Of a stretch of DNA of 64,000 bases, positions 42,859-50,205 are shown piece after piece. Below the pieces are notes generated by a model. That model was not told where the DNA came from and did not search any database. It saw only the letters and a program-made list of their open reading frames with translations. Source of the DNA: JAAYZM01 sp964510785 (GTDB taxonomy: Bacteria > Actinomycetota > Actinomycetes > Actinomycetales > Cellulomonadaceae); contig CAZECM010000012.1 of NCBI GenBank assembly GCA_964510785.1, positions 1-64,000 of the forward strand, given 5' to 3'. The translations under genes and the position numbers were made by a program. Position 1 is the stretch's first letter; each line of letters starts with the position of its first letter.

Positions 42859-43473
42859 ATGGAGACTCTGCTCATCCTCGCGCTGGTCGTCGCGATCGTG
42901 GTGATTCCCCTGGGTTGGGGCATCGCGACCTACAACGGCTTCGTGCGCCTGCGCAACCTCGTGCAGGAGGCCTGGCGCCAGATCGACGTCGAGCTGCAGC
43001 GCCGCCACGACCTCATCCCGAACCTCGTCGAGACCGTCAAGGGCTACGCGGCCCACGAGCGCGCCGTGTTCGACGAGGTCACCCGGGCGCGTTCGCTCGC
43101 CGCAGGACCCGCGAGCGGTCCGGCCGAGCAGGCCGCGCACGAGAACGTGCTGACGCAGGCGATCGGCCGGCTGTTCGCCGTCGCCGAGGCGTACCCTCAG
43201 CTCCGAGCGAGCGAGAACTTCCAGCAGCTCCAGTCCGAGCTCACCAACACCGAGGACCGCATCGCCGCGGGCCGCCGGTTCTACAACGCGAACGTGCGCG
43301 AGCTCAACACGAAGGTCGAGACCTTCCCCGCGAACTTCGTCGCGAACATGTTCTCCTTCGCGAGGGTCGAGTACTTCGAGACGGAGGACCCGGCGGTGCG
43401 CGCCGCCCCGACGATCGACTTCGGCCAGGGCTCCGGCACCCCGCCCGCCGCGCCTCCCGCACCGACCGCCTGA
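42859..43473 (+). CDS. LemA family protein
   Basis: A 204-residue protein with an N-terminal membrane helix (about 3-22) and a long helical bundle outside. The family core is clear: YNGFVRLRNLVQEAWRQIDVELQRRHDLIPNLVETVKGYAAHE, then ENFQQLQSELTNTEDRIAAGRRFYNANVRELNT and FPANFVANMF. The C-terminus is a Pro/Ala-rich tail. LemA proteins are widespread but their mechanism is not settled. It begins 2 bases after the DUF3137-like stop. Confidence 0.93.
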   Translation: METLLILALVVAIVVIPLGWGIATYNGFVRLRNLVQEAWRQIDVELQRRHDLIPNLVETVKGYAAHERAVFDEVTRARSLAAGPASGPAEQAAHENVLTQAIGRLFAVAEAYPQLRASENFQQLQSELTNTEDRIAAGRRFYNANVRELNTKVETFPANFVANMFSFARVEYFETEDPAVRAAPTIDFGQGSGTPPAAPPAPTA

Positions 43474-43486
43474 CGGGACGCGCGCC

Positions 43487-44332
43487 TCACGGCGCGGCAA
43501 GAGAGAACAAGAACACGCCGACGACGGCGGAGGTCGCGACGATCTCGCCGATGCCGAGCTGTTGGGGTGTGGCCTGCGGGAACTTGGCCGGCACGAGCCA
43601 CGCCCGGACGGTGAGGACCGCGAAGATCGCCACGAGGGCCCACCACGTCGCGGGATAGAGACCGAGCACGGGCAGCTCGACCGTGTCGCCCCGACCGCCG
43701 TCGACGATCGACGGCGAGCTGTAGGACCGAAGCTGGGTGATCGTGAGGACCACGAGCGTCGCGAGCGCGTGGTACCCGATCGACGCCCGCAGCATCGCCG
43801 GGTTGCCGCGCTCGCGGATCATCGTCTTGACGTAGAACGCCGTGCCGAAGAAGTAGACCCAGAGCACGGCCGCCCAGGTCCACGCGGCGGTGGGTGCGTC
43901 CCACGGTGAGTCCCCGAGCTGCCACGCGACGACCGTCATGAGGCAGGCCGCGAGCACCGTGGCGCCGTCGTTGAGCAGCGAGCGGTCGCGCCGGGTCCAC
44001 GAGCACCACAGGCCGATCGCGAGCAGCGGCGCGAGCACGGGTGCCCACCACAGCAGGCGAGGGTCGATCACGATGAGCGGGACGCCGAGTGCGGCGAGCG
44101 CGATCGCGTAGGCGCGCACCGGTGGCCAGTAGCGGGCCCGGCGTCGGGCCTTGAGCCACAGCCCGGTCGCGTTGAAGGAGAAGTAGGCGAGCAGCCACGC
44201 CGCCGCGAGGAGGAGGTGCAGCCAGCGTGCGCCGCCGCCGATGATGCCGACGAGCAACGGCGCTACGAGCATCGCCCACGCACCGTGCTGGTCGGGGATC
44301 CAGCCGGGGCCTCGTCGTCGTCGTCGTGCCAC
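43487..44332 (-). CDS. YwiC-like membrane protein
   Basis: A 281-residue protein with about nine short membrane helices. The N-terminal WIPDQHGAWAMLVAPLL is the hallmark of the YwiC-like family. Further conserved parts are YFSFNATGLWLKARRR and FFGTAFYVKTMIRERG, where the charged residues in a cytoplasmic loop recall membrane prenyltransferase folds. The function is unknown. It converges on lemA with 13 bases between stops, and upstream of its start lies the second REP-like element. Confidence 0.85.
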   Translation of the reverse strand: MARRRRRGPGWIPDQHGAWAMLVAPLLVGIIGGGARWLHLLLAAAWLLAYFSFNATGLWLKARRRARYWPPVRAYAIALAALGVPLIVIDPRLLWWAPVLAPLLAIGLWCSWTRRDRSLLNDGATVLAACLMTVVAWQLGDSPWDAPTAAWTWAAVLWVYFFGTAFYVKTMIRERGNPAMLRASIGYHALATLVVLTITQLRSYSSPSIVDGGRGDTVELPVLGLYPATWWALVAIFAVLTVRAWLVPAKFPQATPQQLGIGEIVATSAVVGVFLFSLAAP

Positions 44333-44414
44333 GCCCCGACGCTATCCCGCTCGCCCGGCCCCCTCCTCACCCGAAAGCCCCACGCGCGCCACCCATCCCC
44401 GCCCTGCGAGATGA

Positions 44415-44486
44415 CACCCGCCCTGCGGGACGTGGTGCACGCACAGCGTCCCGCAGAGGGCGGTTTGTGACCATGACGTCCCGCAG
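44415..44486. repeat. REP-like palindromic element, copy 2
   Basis: Same layout as the element at 2479-2550: TGCGGGACG (44424-44432) and CGTCCCGCA (44447-44455) flank a loop containing GTGCAC, extended by CCGCCC/GGGCGG with a 2-base bulge, and a third CCCGCA half-site follows at 44480-44485. The 31-base core differs from copy 1 at one position. It lies in the 215-base gap between the YwiC-like start and the dedA stop, and the gap holds no gene. Confidence 0.7.
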
Positions 44487-44547
44487 AATCGGTGGACGGG
44501 CGCGGCGGGGCGATCTCGGGGGACCGGGGGTCGCACCGGGGTTGGTC

Positions 44548-45330
44548 TCAGGCGGTGGGGGTGTCCGGCGCGGTGGGGGCGTCGAGGGTGAGGTCGATCG
44601 GGGTGGGGTCGTGGCTCGCGGGCGGGGCGGCGTGGGCGGCGGGGTCGGTGGCGGGGGTCGCATCGACGAGCGCGCGGCGGCGGTCGCGGCGGGCGCGCAG
44701 CAGCTCGAACGCGATCGGCAGCACCGAGACGAGCACGATCGCCACGAGGAGCACCTCGATGTTCTCGCGGATGAAGGTCACGTTCCCGAGCGCGTAGCCG
44801 AGCAGCGTCACGCCCACGCCCCACAGCAGGGCCCCGATCACGTTGAACGAGACGAAGTGCCGGTAGCTCATCTTCCCGACCCCGGCGGCGACGGGTGCGT
44901 AGGTCCGCACGAAGGGGATGAACCGCGCCACGATGATGGTGCGCCCGCCGTACTTGTCGAAGTAGGCGTTCGTCATGTCGATGTAGGACTGCTTGAAGAA
45001 CCGCGAGTCGGGCCGGTTGAAGATGCGTGGCCCTGCCTTGCGCCCGATGGCGTAGGCCACCTGGTCTCCCGCGAACGCGGCGAGGAAGAGCATCGCGCAC
45101 AGCAGCCAGATCGGCACCGTGATCTGCTCCTGAGCCGTGAGCATGCCCGCGGTGAACAGCAGCGAGTCGCCCGGCAGGAAGGGGAACAGCAGCCCGGTCT
45201 CGATGAAGACGACGAGGACGACGCCGCCCAACGCGTACGGCCCGAACGACGCGATGAGAGTGTCGGGGTCGAGCCAGCCCGGCCCGAGAGCGGGAAGGGC
45301 TGCGACGAGCGGGGCTGCGAGGGAGGACAC
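44548..45330 (-). CDS. DedA-family membrane protein
   Basis: A 260-residue protein starting at GTG 45330. It has the DedA/VTT features: FIETGLLFPFLPGDSLLFTAG (about 42-62), GDQVAYAIGRKAGPRIF, and the VARFIPFVRTYAPVAAGVGKMSYRHF block with the conserved arginines. Proteins of this family flip undecaprenyl phosphate or other lipids and need proton-motive force. The C-terminus (about 215-260) is a long basic then Pro/Thr/Ala-rich tail, not usual in the family. Single gene, transcribed divergently from the NHL protein at 45556. Confidence 0.92.
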   Translation of the reverse strand: MSSLAAPLVAALPALGPGWLDPDTLIASFGPYALGGVVLVVFIETGLLFPFLPGDSLLFTAGMLTAQEQITVPIWLLCAMLFLAAFAGDQVAYAIGRKAGPRIFNRPDSRFFKQSYIDMTNAYFDKYGGRTIIVARFIPFVRTYAPVAAGVGKMSYRHFVSFNVIGALLWGVGVTLLGYALGNVTFIRENIEVLLVAIVLVSVLPIAFELLRARRDRRRALVDATPATDPAAHAAPPASHDPTPIDLTLDAPTAPDTPTA

Positions 45331-45555
45331 CCGGCAAGCCTAGAGGCGCACCCGTGGGCTGGTCGCGCCCGCGGCGTGGAGGCACCGTGAAGGTCGGAGC
45401 GCCCGAGGCCACCTCTGGCACGCTGCGCGCCGAGGGCTCGGGTGCGGGCGCTCGAGCAGGGTGAAAAACGGGGCAAATCGGCCGTGAGGCTCCTCCCGGT
45501 CGTACTCTTCGACGATGAGGCCGCAGCGACCTCACCCGGCGACGAGGTGGTCGAG

Positions 45556-47079
45556 ATGGAGACACGACGCGCGGTCGTGACCGCGGCACTGGCGGCACTG
45601 GTCTTCGGCGGGATCACCGCACTTCCTGCGGCGCACGGTGCCACCGTGGCACAAGACCGGGCGGCGCCCGCGGCGACGGCGCCCGCGCCACTGACGTTCG
45701 AGCACGTCACGTCGTGGGGCGGCACGGGGTCGGGCTTCGGGAAGCACCTGAATCCGCGCGGTCTCGACTTCTACGACGGTACGTACTACGTCACTGACTC
45801 GGGCAGCCACACGCTCGAGACCGAGCAGAGCGGCTCCGGATCCATCTGGAACGCCACCGAGACGCCTTCGACCGGGCTGGGCGGGTTCGACCTGCCGTAC
45901 GACGTCGCCGTCGCCAACGACGAGATCCTCTACGTCGCGGACGCCGGGAACAACAGGGTCCAGCGTCTGGAGCGCTTCACCTGGACCTCGTGGGGATCGT
46001 TCGGAACGGCGACGGGGCGGTTCAACTTCCCGATCGCGCTCGACGTCGCACCCGGTGGTCACGTCTACGTCGCGGACTGGGGCAACAACCGGGTGCAGGA
46101 GCTCACGGCCTCCGGTACGTTCGTGCGCTCGTGGGGCGGTTCTGGTGACGGCCCGGGACAGTACCGGGACCTCGTCGGGATCGCGGTGGCGCCCGACGGG
46201 TCGGTCTACACCACGGACAACATCCTGAACCGCGTCACGAAGTTCACCGCCCTAGGTGCCTACGTGCGGCACTGGAACAACGGCGGCTCGTCTCCCACGA
46301 CCGGGGCGCGCAGCGTCGACGTGGCGCCGGACGGCACCGTCTACGTCACCGACGGGACCGCGGACGTGGTCAACGCCTACTCCCCGTCCGGTGTGCTCCT
46401 CGGCACCCTGGGTGCGGGCCTGCTCTCCGACCCGTGGGGCGTCGACGTCGGCGTCGACGGGTACGTGCGGGTGACCGACCTGACGCTCGACACCGTCGAG
46501 ACGTACCGTCCGGTGCTCGCGGCCAGCGCGGCGCCGACGGTCTCGGGCACGGCGAAGGTCGGCAAGACGTTGCGGACCACGAAGGGGGCCTGGCCGGTGC
46601 CCGACGTCGTGGTCGCCTACCAGTGGTTGCGTGGCGGCAAGGCGATCAAGGGCGCGACGGGCGTGACCTACAAGCTCGAGGCGGCCGACGCCGGGCAACG
46701 GGTGACCGTGCGCGTCACGGCGACTCGTGCGGACTACCCCGCGGCCTCCTCGGCGACGTCGAAGGCCGTCAAGGTCGCGAAGATCGCGCCGAAGGTGAGT
46801 ACGAAGCTCGTCAAGAAGTCCGTCAAGGTCGGCGCCAAGGCGAAGCTGAAGGTCACCGTCACGGTCAAGGGGGTCGCCAAGCCGACGGGCAAGCTGCGGA
46901 TCTACGACGGCAAGAAGCGGATCAAGACGGTGTCGCTCAAGGCGAAGGGCAAGGGCAAGGTCGTCGTCGTGCTGCCGCGGCTCAAGGCGGGCAAGCACAA
47001 GGTCAAGGTCACCTACCTGGGCACGACGCAGATCGCCAAGAAGTCGAGCGCCGCCAAGACCCTCACCGTCAAGCGCTGA
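45556..47079 (+). CDS. Exported NHL beta-propeller protein with Ig-like domains
   Basis: A 507-residue secreted protein. A signal peptide covers about 1-36 (core AALAALVFGGITAL, cleavage near AHGA). Six NHL-type repeats follow (about 48-325), with motifs such as YVADAGNNRVQRL and VYVADWGNNRVQEL. Next comes an Ig-like domain (YQWLRGGKAIKGATGVTYKL, about 335-415) and a very Lys-rich Ig-like C-terminal module (TGKLRIYDGKKRIKTVSL, about 430-507). No sortase motif is present; the basic module may hold it to acidic wall polymers. GAGG lies 8 bases before ATG 45556, and TACTCT at 45503 is a likely -10 box. Paralogues are at 58494 and 60710. Confidence 0.85.
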   Translation: METRRAVVTAALAALVFGGITALPAAHGATVAQDRAAPAATAPAPLTFEHVTSWGGTGSGFGKHLNPRGLDFYDGTYYVTDSGSHTLETEQSGSGSIWNATETPSTGLGGFDLPYDVAVANDEILYVADAGNNRVQRLERFTWTSWGSFGTATGRFNFPIALDVAPGGHVYVADWGNNRVQELTASGTFVRSWGGSGDGPGQYRDLVGIAVAPDGSVYTTDNILNRVTKFTALGAYVRHWNNGGSSPTTGARSVDVAPDGTVYVTDGTADVVNAYSPSGVLLGTLGAGLLSDPWGVDVGVDGYVRVTDLTLDTVETYRPVLAASAAPTVSGTAKVGKTLRTTKGAWPVPDVVVAYQWLRGGKAIKGATGVTYKLEAADAGQRVTVRVTATRADYPAASSATSKAVKVAKIAPKVSTKLVKKSVKVGAKAKLKVTVTVKGVAKPTGKLRIYDGKKRIKTVSLKAKGKGKVVVVLPRLKAGKHKVKVTYLGTTQIAKKSSAAKTLTVKR

Positions 47080-47096
47080 GCGGGCACAATGCCGGG

Positions 47097-47762
47097 ATGG
47101 ACGAAACGACCGGCGTGCGGGACGAGCACGGCGAGGAGGTCGGCGTCGGCCCGTGGCCCGGGGGCGAGGCGGCGTGGCCCGACGACGAGCACCTCGACCC
47201 CGAGCTGCTCGCGCACGGCGACCGCCGCAACGTCGTCGACCGCTACCGGTACTGGACGCTCGAAGCGATCGTCGCGGACCTCGACACCCGGCGCCACCCC
47301 TTCCACGTCGCGATCGAGAACTGGGGTCACGACTTCAACATCGGTTCCGTGGTGCGCACCGCGAACGCGTTCGCTGCGGCCGGCGTGCACATCGTGGGGC
47401 GGCGGCGCTGGAACCGGCGCGGCGCGATGGTCACGGACCGCTACCAGCACGTGCGGCACCACGCGGGCGTCGCGGACCTCGTGGCGTGGGCGGCCACGGC
47501 GGGGGCCGACGGCGGGGCGCTGCCCGTGATCGGCATCGACAACCTGCCCGGGTCCGTACCCATCGAGGGCTACCCCGTGCCGCGGGAGTGCGTGCTCGTG
47601 TTCGGACAGGAAGGCCCCGGGCTCTCGGAGGCGGTGCGCGCGGCGGCCGGCGTCGTGCTCCACATCTCCCAGTTCGGCTCGACGCGATCCATCAACGCCG
47701 GCGCGGCCGCGGCCATCGCGATGCACACGTGGGTCGCCCAGCACGCTGAGCTGCCGCGCTGA
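47097..47762 (+). CDS. TrmH/SpoU-family RNA 2'-O-methyltransferase
   Basis: A 221-residue SPOUT methyltransferase using S-adenosylmethionine on a ribose of tRNA or rRNA. The three knot motifs are present: NIGSVVRTANAFAAAGV (about 82-98), VFGQEGPGLS (about 163-172) and LHISQFGSTRSINAGAAAAIAMHTW (about 187-211). The N-terminal 45 residues are acidic and variable. ATG 47097 lies 17 bases after the NHL gene stop. Exact target site cannot be read from sequence. The downstream region is rearranged. Confidence 0.92.
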   Translation: MDETTGVRDEHGEEVGVGPWPGGEAAWPDDEHLDPELLAHGDRRNVVDRYRYWTLEAIVADLDTRRHPFHVAIENWGHDFNIGSVVRTANAFAAAGVHIVGRRRWNRRGAMVTDRYQHVRHHAGVADLVAWAATAGADGGALPVIGIDNLPGSVPIEGYPVPRECVLVFGQEGPGLSEAVRAAAGVVLHISQFGSTRSINAGAAAAIAMHTWVAQHAELPR

Positions 47763-47843
47763 CACCGGGTTCCACGAAACAGACGAACCGGGACCGCAGA
47801 GCCCGGGCGCACGGTGCGGGCCGACGCCGGGGTGTGGCCCACG

Positions 47844-47984
47844 GGCTGCCCGCTGAGGCACCGCCGCTGGCGATCGTGATCGACGACGTGCACCTGTTGT
47901 CCGATGGTCCGGCTGCCGAGGATCTGGCGCAGCTGCATCGGTGTCTGCCGCCGTCGTGGCGGCTGGTGGTCAGCGGCCGGTCGC
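47844..47984 (+). pseudogene. Fragment of the LuxR-type (LAL) regulator gene
   Basis: These 141 bases match 50585-50725 inside the intact regulator gene at 50206-52815 with a single difference (position 47942 versus 50683). The piece encodes the Walker B region (LAIVIDDVHLL) through VVSGRS and has no start, ATPase P-loop or HTH, so it is a dead fragment. It lies immediately downstream of the convergent response-regulator stop and shows that this region was duplicated or rearranged recently. The remainder of 47763-48000 carries nothing recognisable. Confidence 0.9.
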
Positions 47985-48000
47985 GAAGGCCAGCACGCGG

Positions 48001-48672
48001 TCAGGGCTCGCCGGGACTCACCAGGCCGTGCTCGTAGGCGTAGACGACGGCCTGGACGCGGTCGCGCAGGCCCAGCTTCATGAGCACGTTCGACACGTAC
48101 GTCTTGATCGTCGCCTCGCCGAGGATCATCGCCCGGGCGATCTCGGCGTTGGTCAGCCCAGCCGCCAGGTGGCCGAGCACCTCCTGCTCACGGTGGGTCA
48201 GCTCGGACAGCGCCTCGTCGGTGCTCAGTGGGCGGTGGCGGGCGAACTCGGCGATCACCCGCCGGGTCACGGCCGGCGCCAGCAGGGCGTCGCCGCGGGC
48301 GACGATGCGGATGGCCGCGACCAGCTCCTCGGGCGGGGCGTTCTTCAGGAGGAACCCGGACGCACCGGCGCGCAGCGCCTCGAACACGTACTCGTCGCGG
48401 TCGAAGGTGGTGAGCACGATGATCGCCGGCGCGCCCGGCCGGGCCAGTACCTCCCGCGTCGCCGCGAGCCCGTCGAGCACGGGCATCTGGATGTCCATCA
48501 GCACGACATCGGGCGCCGCCCGGCCCACGAGGTCGATGGCCTCGCGCCCGTCGCCCGCCTCGCCCACGACGGTGAGGTCGTCCTCGGCGTCCATGATCAG
48601 CCGCAGGCCGCTGCGCATGAGGGCCTGGTCGTCGACGATGGCGACGCGTACCGCCGGGCCGGAGGTCGTCAC
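48001..48672 (-). CDS. NarL/FixJ-type response regulator
   Basis: A 223-residue DNA-binding regulator. The receiver domain (about 8-122) has the acidic pair VDDQ, the phospho-acceptor aspartate in VLMDIQMP (about 60), the Thr in LTTFD and the lysine in FLLKNAPPEE. The C-terminal LuxR-type HTH (about 155-215) shows LTHREQEVLGHLAAGLTNAEIA and TIKTYVSNVLMKLGLRDR. It starts at GTG 48672, overlapping the kinase stop by four bases. The usual targets of such pairs are ABC transporter genes next door, and a truncated one lies upstream of the kinase. Confidence 0.95.
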   Translation of the reverse strand: MTTSGPAVRVAIVDDQALMRSGLRLIMDAEDDLTVVGEAGDGREAIDLVGRAAPDVVLMDIQMPVLDGLAATREVLARPGAPAIIVLTTFDRDEYVFEALRAGASGFLLKNAPPEELVAAIRIVARGDALLAPAVTRRVIAEFARHRPLSTDEALSELTHREQEVLGHLAAGLTNAEIARAMILGEATIKTYVSNVLMKLGLRDRVQAVVYAYEHGLVSPGEP

Positions 48673-49913
48673 GATCCGGCCCTGCCCCGGGCTGGGAAGG
48701 TGGCGTGGACCCGGTAGCCGCCCGCGGGCTGCGGGCCGGTCTCGAGCCGGCCGGAGTGCAGGGCGACGCGCTCGCGCATCCCGGCGAGGCCGTGGCCACT
48801 GCCGTTGGTGCCGGGCGGCGCGATGCCGACGCCGTCGTCGACGACCTCGATCTCGACGGCGTCGGCGCGGTAGTGGACCACCACCTCGACGCGGCGAGCA
48901 CGGGCATGCTTGATCGTGTTCGTCAGCGCCTCCTGGGCCACCCGGTACACGGAGAGCCCGACGCTGTCGGCCAGCGGCACCGGCTCGCCGTCGACCCGCC
49001 AGCGCACGTCGAGGCCGGTCGCCCGGGTGTCCTCGATCAGGCGCTCCAGCCTGTCCACGCCCGGCACCGGTTCCAGCGACTCGTCCTCACCCGAGCGGAG
49101 GAGGCCCACGAGCCGCCGCAGCTCGTCGACCGCCTGGCGGGACGAGGACTCCACCGTCGTCAGGGCGGTGGCGGCTCGGTCGGGGTCGCGGACGAGCGTC
49201 CGCCGGGCCGCGCCGGCTTGCACGCCCATCACCGACACGTGGTGGGCGATGACGTCGTGCAGCTCGCGAGCGATGCGCAACCGCTCGTCGACCACGGCCC
49301 GGCGGGCGTTGAGCTCGCGCTCTACCTCGAGCTGGGCGGTGCGCTCCTCCAGGTCCCGCTCCCGGTCGTGCCGGCGGCGCAGGGCGTCGCCGAGCAGCCA
49401 CGCGGCGAGGAAGAAGAAGATGTTGTAGGCGACGGTGAACACCAGGTTCCAGCGGAAGATCCGCGCGTACTCCTCGGGGACCTCCTGGATGGCGAGCGAC
49501 CAGGCGAGGACGAGACCGAGGAAGGCGAGGACGGCACCGCGGGCGGCGTCGCGGCGAGGGCCGCCGTCGCGGCCGGCGAACACGACCACGAGGAATATGA
49601 CGACGGCGGACACGGTGTATTCGGGCACGAGCCAGACGCGGTAGCCGGCGAAGACCACCCCGACGACGAACAGCGTGGCTAGGGGGAAGCGGCGGCGGGC
49701 GCCGAACGGCACGACGAGCACGACGGTCCAGGCGACGGCCAGCCAGTAGGGGATCGCGTGGGCGAGCCCGGCCAACTCGTCGGCGCGCATCCGCAGGAGA
49801 AGGCTGGTGATGCCGGTGGCGAGCAGCAGGGTGACCTCGCCGATCGCCGCCGCTCCCGGGTGTTCGCGCGACCACCGACGTCCTCGTGTCCACATCGCGG
49901 GGAGCCCGGTCAT
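48669..49913 (-). CDS. NarL-type sensor histidine kinase
   Basis: A 414-residue membrane kinase with about five to six helices (about 20-160) and no large extracellular sensor domain, so it probably senses membrane stress or lipids. A coiled-coil linker (DRERDLEERTAQLEVERELN) leads to the HisKA_3 dimer domain with the phospho-accepting histidine in ELHDVIAHHVSVM, and a HATPase domain with EALTNTIKHA (N-box), DDGVGIAPPG and GHGLAGMRERV. ATG 49913 is chosen; upstream in-frame sequence to 49976 lacks a better start. Paired with the response regulator by a four-base overlap. Confidence 0.93.
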   Translation of the reverse strand: MTGLPAMWTRGRRWSREHPGAAAIGEVTLLLATGITSLLLRMRADELAGLAHAIPYWLAVAWTVVLVVPFGARRRFPLATLFVVGVVFAGYRVWLVPEYTVSAVVIFLVVVFAGRDGGPRRDAARGAVLAFLGLVLAWSLAIQEVPEEYARIFRWNLVFTVAYNIFFFLAAWLLGDALRRRHDRERDLEERTAQLEVERELNARRAVVDERLRIARELHDVIAHHVSVMGVQAGAARRTLVRDPDRAATALTTVESSSRQAVDELRRLVGLLRSGEDESLEPVPGVDRLERLIEDTRATGLDVRWRVDGEPVPLADSVGLSVYRVAQEALTNTIKHARARRVEVVVHYRADAVEIEVVDDGVGIAPPGTNGSGHGLAGMRERVALHSGRLETGPQPAGGYRVHATFPARGRAGS

Positions 49914-50023
49914 GGGTTGCACGGTAGCGAACGCCCGCCGGGCGCCACATCCGCCGAGCGGAGGAAGCCAGTTCATCTCGCGGGTGGTACCGCGCCGGGG
50001 GGAGACGCGGTTCGATCGGGCTC

Positions 50024-50116
50024 ATGTTGGAGATCCTCGACCTGCACCGGCGCTTCGGCGACGTGGTCGCGCTCGACGGGGTGACGTTCGGCGTCGCCCC
50101 GGGCGACGTCGTCGGC
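50024..50116 (+). pseudogene. Decapitated ABC transporter ATPase gene (first 31 codons)
   Basis: From ATG 50024 the protein begins like a drug- or antibiotic-export ABC ATPase (LDLHRRFGDVVALDGVTFGV, then GDVVG), but just where the Walker A GPNGAGKTT should follow, the sequence changes to AFAVVGTVACL and then runs out at a stop at 50209. No ATPase motif is found downstream. It is divergent from the kinase gene, where such ABC genes normally lie, so the original partner operon was cut here, close to the start of the regulator gene at 50206. Confidence 0.8.
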
Positions 50117-50205
50117 GCCTTCGCCGTCGTCGGCACGGTGGCCTGTCTCGTTCATGGGGGTTCGCGCTCGTCGGCCATGAAGTCCACTTCCGGGGCGAGG
50201 GTTGC

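Noticed and set aside
50116..50160. Possible remainder of the ABC transporter gene after the break
   Set aside because: The continuing frame (AFAVVGTVACL...) has no P-loop, Q-loop or signature and stops at 50209.
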